From Amoebidium appalachense (Eukaryota; Ichthyosporea), in contig CAVNZM010000004.1 in assembly GCA_963693365.1 (NCBI GenBank), forward strand, positions 9,796,001 through 9,860,000: a stretch of 64,000 bases of DNA. The letters run 5' to 3'. How positions within the stretch are numbered: the first letter of the stretch is position 1; each line of letters begins with the position of its first letter. The position numbers and the translations under genes were made by a program. Of the stretch, positions 52,696 through 64,000 are shown one piece after another. The notes beneath the pieces were generated by a model. The model did no database searches and was not told the DNA's origin. It was given only the letters and a program-made list of their open reading frames with translations.

Positions 52696-53964
52696 ACTAG
52701 TCTTGTTAAATTTTTAAATTTGATACATGTTTATTACACTGTGGTTAACTTCTAGGTGTGCACGTGTGTTCGCACTTACTGAGTGTTGTCGTGTGCATGT
52801 GTCAGTTATCATGACTTGTCATTCCCTTCCTTATAACGTCACTACGGTAGAGACACGGACGGTCTTACTGTCACGTTCGGAGCCCCCCCCTCCGCCTTCT
52901 TTGCGTGTGTGTGCGTGCGTGCGTGCGTGCGTGCGTACATGCGTACATGCGTGCGTGCGCATTCGTGCGTGCGCGAATTTCGTGTGTGCGTCCGTGCGTG
53001 TGTTACCATTCCATTACCTGTGCGAGCTTCTATTAAGTTTAAAAGAAATATCGCCACCATCACATGCACGCAGATATAATTATATTCCAGGTGTCAAGCT
53101 GTTGGCAGGTCCAACTTCGACAAAAACCGGTATATAACTGGTGAGGATAAAACACGAAAAAAAAATTGCAGCAGGCCTGTATGCATGCGTTGCCTCGGCT
53201 GCAGTACATACAATACAGGTCTGACCCATATGCATATGGTAACGGGTCTGATCTACTATGTACACCTAATGATACCAATAGGATGCATGATCACGTGCAT
53301 TCTATTTCCGTGGTTGGCTCTAATATTTTCAGTGCATTGCAAGCGCCAACTTGGATGTCCGCAAGCTCGTATCATTTTGTAGTACATACATTTGATATTC
53401 ATTCGGGCAATATGTGCTGCCCAGATGTTTCCAAACCTTTCTTGTGCACGTGTACATGTACACTGACCGTGCACAACGCTGAACCCTTACGCAAGGGTTC
53501 ATGTACAGACGTGCATGCACATGTACCCATGCACATGTACACATGCACATGTACACATGCACATGTCGCGACGCGTGTATACACACACATGTACATACGT
53601 ACACTCCACCCACCCGATGGCCACTGCTGTGTGCACGCGCTAGCTTGCGCTTTGGCTAGATCTAGAATCAGGGCCAGCCAAGTGCACCACAAGCAACAAG
53701 TACAGCCGTTTGCTTGCATTACATAGTGGTTAATAAGCCCAGATATCGATGGATTATTTATGTAGCGAAATACTACACACTCCATCATATATCTCACTGC
53801 GCAAATATTTCGTGCGGTGGACATGGCCAATCAGTAGGATCAATTCTATATATTGTGCTGAAGTTTGTTATCTAGATCTGCAGGCCACCTGGGCTGCAAC
53901 TGGCAAATTTGATGACACACATATATGATCAGCGAAAAAATGACCTTGTAAACCACACCATAAT

Positions 53965-54000
<36 letters not shown>

Positions 54001-54362
54001 ACAAAAAAAAAAAAAAAAAAAAAAAAGTGGGAATATGGCTAAACCATGTATACGATTGCCGAAGTCATTCAGAAGATTGCTCTTCACCAACGGGGCAGTT
54101 CTTGCCTGTTTTTGTGTACATACAAAACATGGTATTCACCTTTACAAGTTCGAACGGCTCCCTACACAAGAGTGCAAAATATGTGAGTGTTGAAGTACGT
54201 CAGCCCATTGTTTTACGTACCAGCCAGGGTACCGCCTAATCTTGAATATCATCCCGCCCCCCTCCCCCCAAACCATCAAAAAATAGAACTATTAAAACAC
54301 ATTAAATAAATAAAATACAATTTATAATACAATAAAACAATAACCCCCTCCCCCACAACCCA
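52696..54362. other. Convergent intergenic region
   Basis: It lies between the stop of the long gene (plus) and the stop of the carboxypeptidase (minus). It holds (GCGT)n at 52913-52995, a 14-bp ACATGTACACATGC-type minisatellite at 53517-53566 and C40/A25 at 53967-54026. No defended gene. Confidence 0.6.
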
Positions 54363-54907
54363 CTACTGCACCTTGCTAACCAGATAGGTTGCCATGGCCA
54401 TGATCCCAGCATACAGCTCCCTGCCTGCCGGGATGATCTGCTCTGGAGGCAGCACAAAGCCCAATGGGTCCCCGTTTTTAGGTCTTAACTCAAGCGTGTA
54501 GACCAATCCCTTCCCTCCGTCAAAAGGGCCAGTCACCACCTTGTCGTAGAGATAATCGTCGGCACAGCCCGAGCATGCAGCAATCTCGGCCGACACGGCT
54601 AGTCCATATTCCGCCCTGGTTAGTGGGTAGAGTGTTAGATGGTGTGGTGGTTAGGGTGTTGGTGTTGTGCTTAGTGGGTGGTGGTAGGCAAGGAACATGC
54701 GAGACTCCAAGAAGTGGCTGTTGACAGTTGGGATGGGTTTGAGGGGTCCAGTACATTACAGTATTAAGGTCCGTACGTAAGATTTTTCCCATTCAATAAT
54801 ACTATTTCTTTCTCTCTTTCTTTCTCTCTTTCTTTTTTTTTTTTTTCCTTTTTTCTTTTTTCTTTTTTTTTTTTGGTGGTGGTGGTGGTGGTGGTGGTGG
54901 TGGTGGT

Positions 54908-54940
<33 letters not shown>

Positions 54941-56376
54941 TGTATGTGTTAGAGGGTTGGAAATTTGGAAAACAACAAAGAGCAACAACGAAACGTCACA
55001 AACGTGGGAAATCCAAAATCAATCAATTAAGCGTGCAGGCAGAAGACACTTCAACAGAGCCCATCATCAGGGGGGTTCCTATGCCTCCACAAAAGCATGG
55101 GTTTCGACTCTTTAACCTCTAGAGGACCGGACTAATTGAATCTACCGGCTGCCGGTTGGGACCTAAACAACTCTATTGCCGCTCAAAATCACTATAAAAA
55201 CCCCAAATAAATTGCAAATATCGACAGGTATGTGTCTTACCTACATATGCTTCTAAGCTGGTTTGGGCAAAATAACATTATTTCGTATACTTTTGTAACT
55301 GTTTCTGAAGCCACCCTCGAGATTTTGGAGAAAAGTTGGAGCTGACATCATATGTCGACAGAGCCGACCAATCATATTTTGCCATTTCATATTGGTCCAA
55401 TCACAAGTTGGCATTGACAGCATTTGGATGTCGTCAAGCCGGCAAGCACCCTTCGTAGTTGCACCATATACAAAGTGTCGTTATTAGAATAAAGTTCAAT
55501 GTTTTTTTTTGCATAATACGAAAGAAAACAGTATATTTTACTTTCGTGCAGCTTTAATTCGACTGGTTCTTATCAACTTCATGCACACATTAGGGCACAA
55601 ACTTGCTGATGCCGGTTCCGGCTAACTCGATGTCGATCTCGTGAGATTTACGGAACTGAACGGGTTAACCTCTCGCGCGTGGTTCCCAACCCATACTTTG
55701 TTTCAACAGCAATAGGCGAGTCCACCCTTCTTGGCCAACGACGAGCAGGGTTGTTCAAGGAGCAGTAGGAGGATACATGGAAAGATGATGCACATGGTGT
55801 GTTCTGGCAGTATTCTATATCACTGCCCAGCGCCCCATTTGTCGTGACCTCCGAGATTGTTAACATTTTACTTTCTTAGTCTTTCGGGGTGCTTTTTTTT
55901 TTAGCGCTTTGCATGGAAAATTGCTTGGGATGGACAGCTGACGTTGTAAGAGTAGGGAAATGCATTTCAGGAATGAGGGGGTGTCCAAAAAACACTCACC
56001 CAGAGGCATTTTTCATGGCCGCCTGCATAAGGTGACCCGCCTCCAGATGGTTTTCGAGGTTCGGAGGAGGTGGGGCTGTCATGGAATAGCCATAGGGATA
56101 GAAGATAGTCTGGGAATAGCTGTGCACGTCAAGGGCCCCAATCACGTTGTGGCGCTGACGTAAATCTGCGCAGGTGCAAAATTTGGTTAAATTGGGAGAT
56201 TCATATCGTGAAATAGGGCTTGGCAACAAAAGAAGATAAAGAGTTGGTGGGGGGAAGTTAACACACACAAAGAAAAAGAAAATCACTGTCATGAAAGTGA
56301 GAAGTGAAATCCTGTGAAATTGGGAATGAAAGGTGATTGTAAGGTGGTTTGCGCAATGAGGAATTGTAGTACGGTG

Positions 56377-56456
<80 letters not shown>

Positions 56457-56949
56457 GACAAGACAAACACAATGTGCATGAAGTATCAGCAGACACCATT
56501 CTCAAGGGAGAGGCCCAATACACAATAAGGGGGGGAGGGGGGGGGGGGGGGGGGTTTGTATGTGTCAGAGGGTTGGAAATATGTAGGAGACAACAAAGAG
56601 CAACAACAAAACGGAGAGGGTTAGAAATACGGAGGAGACAACAAAGAGCAACAACAAAACGGCACAAAAGTGGGAAGCCCAAAATCAAGCAATTTAAGCG
56701 TGCAGGCAGAAGACACTTGAACAGAACCCATCATCAGGGGGGTTGGGGGGGATTTTTTTTTTGGGGGGGGGGGGGGGGGAGGGGGGGGGGGCAGTACTCT
56801 TGAGATAAGTGACGACGGCATGGACCTCGGGCTCGCTGTATGGTTCCTCTCCAGAGTAGGTGGAGCTGCACATGGCTGCAGATTCATTAATGTCAGAATC
56901 ATCGTAAGTGTCCTATTCCATCGACCATCACTCACAGAAACACACACAG

Positions 56950-57019
<70 letters not shown>

Positions 57020-57882
57020 CTACATTTCTCGTCGTCTTCAGCCGACTTCCACGTGCCAAACCCATTGAAGTTTCTGTTCAGGTCCACACCGATGCAGTTT
57101 TCTTCAGAGTCGATGGGGGCCCTGTTCTTGCGCCAAAGACGGTCCCCCTTGCGGCTGTGATCGTAGCCATCGATGTTGATCAGAGACACGATGGCAAACC
57201 TGAAATAGAATGTGGCGCATTGTGGTATTGTTTGTTAGAAGCAATGGATTACAAGCATGAAGACGGACGCTTTGTGTCAGTGCTACATGTGATTGAACAA
57301 TTGCGTGCGGAGGGAGAATGGGACGATGGTGGGCTGAGGAATGATCTGCCATCTGTCACAGTAGGGGGTGGCAAACATGGAAACAGAGACATGAATAGGA
57401 AAACAAAAGCACAATATTTGAGAAAGAAAACCAAAATAGCACTCAAACAGAGCTAGTCGTTAGCTGATTCCTATGCATCCACAAAAGAACCGGAGGGGAG
57501 GTAGGCGAAAATTTAGAAGCAGGAATTGTGCAAGTGAAGAAGCATGTATACATGTGGGTATATCAAACGACAATCCAATGACCATGACCCGGGGGCTCTA
57601 TTATAGTTTAAATCGAAAAGATTTAGGCTGCAAACCACAAAAAAAAACACAAAAAACTTTACACATGAGCGTTCACACAAACCGTTCTAACACCAACATG
57701 CACACACACCTGATGTTATCAAACAGGTCCTTGTCCTCCCCCTTTGCATATGCCCGGATGATCTTCTCCAGGGAGAATGTCACAGCCGCAGGGGAGATCC
57801 ATTCTCTTGCATGCAGACCCCCCTGGATGTAGATGGCTGAGGGCGCAGACGGGTTGCCTGTGCGGAGATGTTAGCATGCAAC

Positions 57883-57920
<38 letters not shown>

Positions 57921-58128
57921 AAACAAGAAAACCTACATTAGAAAGTTATCCAAAGTAGCTCTGAACAGCAGAGAAAGAAAGGGGCGAAGGAAACTGACCG
58001 GGGGAAAAGAGAAGTTGCAATCTGATGAATGGGGACGAGCAAACTGTATGCGTATCTTGCATGACACAGTTGCATGGTTTTGGGAAACACTAGGGACGGG
58101 GACGTTAACCAAAAATAAAATTAAAAAT

Positions 58129-58173
<45 letters not shown>

Positions 58174-58977
58174 GGGGGGGGGGGGGGGGGGGATAAAAAA
58201 TGAAACACAAGGAAAGGGAAGTTATACCTATTTCGTAGACGTATATCGGTCTACCCTGGACCGTCTTTCCGATTTCCGCATAGAAAAACGTATCGTTCAC
58301 CCCCTTGCTTATCTCCACCCCATCCAAGACCACTTGCAAATGCCGCTCTATGTGTTCCCCATCATGATACTTCAAGTACCATTCTTCTAGTGGGTCAACA
58401 TTTTCTTGTCCGTTTTTGCCGTAGGAAGATTTGGCGTGCCCGTCTGACGATCTTAGGTGGTTGTCTAAGTACAAGTCTAGGTCTTTTATGAGTACGTCTG
58501 CAGGGAAGCCCGCGCTCTTGAGTAGTTTCAGTTGTTGGCTGGTGACAATAGCCTAAATGGGCAAGTATGGGTGTTAGAAGAACGTTGATTTTCACCGCGT
58601 AAAAAGCATTTACAGGCAATCAAAGGGCAACGCCGTGAGGCCAAGCACATACCAACTCAAATCATTATCGCACAGCGTTCGTGTTGTTTTTATGCACCTG
58701 CAAGCAAGCATACATTAACACCAAAACATAAACCAACTCACTGCGATTCGACATACGAGAACACACACACCATATATACCATCACACCTGCAAACACAAC
58801 CACAGACATTTGCACGCACACACTCTCGGGCGTAAACTGACATGCCCTTGCCGCCCGCACACAAGCACATGCACACACACGCGCACACATATACACGGGC
58901 GCGCGCACACACGTGCACATACACCCACACCCACACCCACCCACCCACCCACCCACCCACCCACCCACCCACCCAAA

Positions 58978-59009
<32 letters not shown>

Positions 59010-59041
59010 CACACGCACGCACGCACACGCACACGCGCACA

Positions 59042-59088
<47 letters not shown>

Positions 59089-59189
59089 TTGATGTCAACG
59101 CCACGGCCATCCCATTCTGCCTGTATGCTGTAGCCGGGGCAAGAACAGGACATTTATGTGACCGATGGTTAAAAAAAAAAAAAAAAAAA

Positions 59190-59224
<35 letters not shown>

Positions 59225-59498
59225 GGGGGGGGGAGGCCGTAGGGAAGGGGCGACGTTATCTCACCTTGACGTGTGCGCCGTGCCCATCCAACACCTCCTC
59301 TGCGTGCCTGGCAATGACCTTCGCCTCCTCCCTGCTCAGTGAGCCAAAATCGACCAGCGCTTTTCCTGCGTGTGGCCGTGCTGCTGGATGTGTTTGTGCG
59401 CGCACATGTGCTTGTGCGCTCGCAGAGGTGCCCTCGTGTGCATGTGAGAGCACAAGCAAGGTGGCACCCAGCACTTGTGTAAAGCCCAACAGATTCAT
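54363..59498 (-). CDS. Secreted pro-carboxypeptidase of family M14A, B-type specificity residue
   Basis: Complete: eight exons in transcript order 59265-59498, 59085-59120, 58228-58552, 57710-57857, 57024-57199, 56798-56875, 56000-56165, 54363-54615, total 1,416 nt, 471 residues, all phases matching. The start MNLLGFTQVLGATLLVLSHA is a signal peptide; an upstream in-frame start exists but would bury it. A propeptide follows (to about residue 165). Zinc ligands are His214 and Glu217 (LHAREW) and His347 (DVHSYS); Arg290 (NRNF) matches Arg145 of bovine CPA in exact spacing; Glu430 (TLELR) is the catalytic base. SGCADDYLYD places Asp407 at CPA position 255, as in carboxypeptidase B, suggesting removal of C-terminal Lys/Arg. 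By the same alignment Tyr248 is replaced by Ala400. It would act outside the cell or in a digestive vacuole after propeptide cleavage. Confidence 0.93.
54879..54939. repeat. (GGT)n and poly-G
   Basis: About ten GGT units then G31 (54909-54939), preceded by a T-rich tract; last intron of the carboxypeptidase gene. Confidence 0.95.
54941..55770 (+). mobile_element. SINE-like repeat interrupted by the 544-bp element
   Basis: The left part (54941-55120) shares GCGTGCAGGCAGAAGACACTT and CCCATCATCAGGGGGGTT with the copy at 56557-56745, and GGGTTTCGACTCTTTAACC with the copy at 2296. The right part (55665-55770) continues with CCTTCTTGGCCAACGACGAG. With 55121-55664 removed the two parts join in the order found in the other copies. 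Intron of the carboxypeptidase gene. Confidence 0.65.
55121..55664 (+). mobile_element. 544-bp inserted element, copy B, with 9-bp target duplication
   Basis: Flanked by TTAACCTCT at 55112-55120 and 55665-55673. Its 5' half (55129-55390) matches the inverted copy at 38098-38420. It starts AGAGGACCGG and ends TGAACGGG, without obvious terminal inverted repeats. No protein is encoded. A Mutator-like non-autonomous element or a SINE/LINE fragment are both possible. Confidence 0.65.
56381..56452. repeat. (CA)n
   Basis: About 36 CA units; carboxypeptidase intron. Confidence 0.95.
56557..56745 (+). mobile_element. SINE-like repeat, copy with internal 46-bp duplication
   Basis: It matches 54941-55080 from TGTATGTGTCAGAGGGTTGG to CATCAGGGGGGTT. 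The block AGACAACAAAGAGCAACAAC occurs twice, 46 bp apart. It is followed by T and G runs. Intron of the carboxypeptidase gene, in the same orientation as its neighbour. Confidence 0.75.
56940..57018. repeat. (CA)n next to a donor site
   Basis: On the coding strand this is (GT)n starting six bases after the 5' splice site at 57023. Confidence 0.95.
58133..58192. repeat. (GT)n and poly-G
   Basis: About 18 GT units then G20, 35 bp from the exon ending at 58228. Confidence 0.95.
58920..59084. repeat. (CCCA)n-(CGCA)n-(CA)n starting at a donor
   Basis: ACCC units at 58930-58974, CGCA units at 58978-59010, CA run at 59050-59084. On the coding strand the (GT)n begins at the donor of exon 59085-59120 itself. 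Confidence 0.9.
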
Positions 59499-60176
59499 AT
59501 TTACGTGTGCGTGCGTGCGTGTATGCGTGTGCGCGCGTGCATGTGTTGCCTGACACACCTTTGTGTGTGTGTATGCGCGTCTATGTGAAGGGTATGTATG
59601 TGGAGGGCCCTTATGACTCCCTTCCCCAACTTTCTTGGTGGGCCCTCCTTGTGTGTCTTCACGCCACTATCTCTCCAAGTTCATTGTGGTTGTATAGCGT
59701 TTGTGAGTTGGAGTTTTAGCTTTGCCAAGAGGGGCCAAAAAGCTGTGTTTGTGTGACTGCAAACCACGGCCCTCGGTGCTGCAAACAAACCCGTCACAGT
59801 TTTATCGCCACGGAATGCGAACCGTCTACTTTTACCGGATTGCAAAAATTGTACATCTAATAATTATCTTATAATTGGATATTCTGTGTACGTTTGTTAC
59901 ATTTTGTTTACATTTGGTTGAGATATAACAGCGCAAATTAAGGACTCACGGGATCTATTCGTTATCCGATCTGGGGAGATGGGATGACTTTTAGCCGTGA
60001 CTTTAGCCCTTGGGCGGGGGCCAACAGATAAAGGCTCAGTTGGCTTTCTTTTCACACGTCACCACCGGTGCTTTCCTTTGAGCTCTAATATATAGGCAGA
60101 GTGCCATATCTGTTTGGCTATATAGTGACATAATATGCACACAATAAATAGCCCATAGTGCGGGTATGAGGCCAAC
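59499..60176. promoter_or_regulatory. Head-to-head intergenic region, probable bidirectional promoter
   Basis: 678 bp between the ATG of the carboxypeptidase (minus) and the ATG of the small gene (plus). It is largely free of microsatellites apart from a GT/GC-rich patch near 59505-59585. CTAATATATAGG (60088) and GGCTATATAGTG (60116) are TATA-like on the plus side. The promoter role is inferred from position. Confidence 0.4.
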
Positions 60177-62830
<2,654 letters not shown>

Positions 62831-63184
62831 GCCCCCCCCCCCCCCCCCCCCCTCCCCACCCCCAAACACACACACACACATACTCATACAAAGACACACG
62901 CACGTTTCGTTTCTGAATATACCACGAGATTGTAGCTATGGTTTGCCCGTTTCTTGCTTTTCACCATTCTTTCTGATGCCGACACCACACAAACACACGT
63001 TTGCGCAAACCGCACACAAAAATCAGAATGATGGGAGAGAGTCAGAAGCACACCTGCACACTCACACTCAAACGATACACATACACATCCCTCCTCTGCC
63101 CCACCTCCCCCCTCACCCCCCCCACCCCCCACCCCACCCTCTCCCCCTCGATTGCTCGGGAAGAGTAAATGGACCTTTGATTAG

Positions 63185-63331
63185 GTATTTGGGGATGGTG
63201 ATGAGTTGAGCTGGGGTAGACTTGGCGGTTGCATATCAGATTTATTGAATACCAGTGATAATGAACTGAAAATAATGATCAAATATCAAAGCTCACCTAC
63301 AAAAACCCTTTGCGGCATTCTATATTACCAG

Positions 63332-63368
<37 letters not shown>

Positions 63369-63595
63369 TTCCCCCTTCACGCCTCCAAATAGATAATGAA
63401 AAGTACATAATGGATATCTCAATATTAGATATGCCTTTTAGATATGCTTACTGTGATGGAACACAGGGCCAGAGGGTCAGTGTTGCCGTGTCACGTGACT
63501 CGATCGAGTTGGGAGACAAAATCGATATTGTCGTTGCAGCCCACGGCGTGCTGGGTGTGTCGCGCAGCACCCTGGGCGCTGCATGCATCCCATTG
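63185..63595 (+). CDS. Start region of a further gene, partial, unknown
   Basis: After TTTGATTAG the frame reads VFGDGDELSWGRLGGCISDL to CGILYYQ (63185-63331). Then either C32 is translated as poly-Pro or it is a 57-nt intron. The frame continues with DNEKYIMDISILDMPFRYAY and GQRVSVAVSRDSIELGDKID, AAHGVLGVSRSTLGAACIPL and a donor TTG|GTGGGT. The alternating hydrophobic pattern looks beta-rich and C2-like, but I would not assign it. The poly-Pro reading is uninterrupted; the intron reading leaves a phase mismatch. The rest lies right of the window. Confidence 0.5.
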
Positions 63596-63733
63596 GTGGG
63601 TATAAATAGCTGCCAATCAAAACAGTCTCATGGATCTTCATATACATTTTAAGGATTTGGTTTGAGAGGACTATGATTATTACTACAGCTTTTCTTTTTT
63701 CTTTTTCTTTTTGAAGTAATGGGGTGGGTCGGT

Positions 63734-63737
<4 letters not shown>

Positions 63738-63799
<62 letters not shown>

Positions 63800-63990
63800 T
63801 GCGTGGTGCGTGGTGCGTGGTGCGTGTGCGTGTGCACGCGCACACGCACACGTATTGTGTGTGTGTGTATGTGGTGTGTGTGTGTGTGTGTGCGCGTGCG
63901 TGTCTTTTCTTTTTTGGGGGGAGGAGGGGGGGGGGGGGGGCAAGGGGAGGGGGAGAAGAGGGTGTGTGTGTGTTTGTGTGTGTGTGGGGA
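63738..63990. repeat. (GT)n, (GCGTGGT)n and G tracts
   Basis: GT run 63736-63798, four GCGTGGT-type 7-mers at 63799-63825, an alternating GCACGCGCACACGC block, a second GT run, then G18 at 63928-63940 and beyond to the right edge. Confidence 0.9.
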
Positions 63991-64000
63991 GGGGGGGTCC

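Overview
This window is nuclear DNA from an intron-rich eukaryote. All convincing coding sequence lies in short GT-AG exons separated by introns packed with microsatellites ((CA)n/(GT)n, (GA)n/(CT)n, (AT)n) and very long C or G homopolymers. The gene content (a two-CAP-Gly CLIP-like protein, a TANGO1-like ER-exit protein architecture, an M14A pro-carboxypeptidase, a non-LTR retrotransposon) would fit an animal or a close relative of animals. I cannot name the organism, and the holozoan suggestion is inference.

Layout. 0.6-6.6 kb (minus): a CLIP-like microtubule plus-end protein, running off the left edge after its first coiled-coil exons. 6.6-14.4 kb: mostly intergenic, with one weak candidate for a small secreted protein (9.1/12.97 kb). 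14.4-20.95 kb (plus): a three-exon type I membrane protein with signal peptide, His-rich luminal part, transmembrane segment, cytosolic coiled coils and proline-rich tail. 21-23.9 kb: intergenic, with a C79 tract and other repeats. 23.9-52.7 kb (plus): a chain of about 30 exons whose splice phases match almost throughout. It encodes a roughly 1,300-residue protein with long coiled coil, bipartite nuclear-localisation signal, helical domain, CxxC...CxxC zinc module and Lys/Pro-rich tail, here described in three parts. A 5'-truncated antisense LINE with a 52-nt poly(A) tail sits in one of its introns (45.8-47.9 kb). 54.4-59.5 kb (minus): a complete eight-exon pro-carboxypeptidase, B-like by its specificity residue, convergent with the previous gene. 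60.2-62.8 kb (plus): a small four-exon gene of unknown function, head-to-head with the carboxypeptidase. 63.2 kb to the right edge (plus): the start of another gene.

The genes show no shared pathway; this looks like ordinary neighbouring housekeeping, secretory and nuclear genes. The most unusual material is in the non-coding DNA: a perfect 243-bp inverted duplication 14.5 kb apart, a SINE-like family, a 544-bp element nested in a SINE-like copy with a 9-bp target duplication, a second copy of that element carrying a 113-bp MITE with its empty site preserved in the sister copy, and microsatellites that run directly into splice sites. Several coding frames break at G or C runs of 6-8, which suggests either sequencing error or real homopolymer instability.
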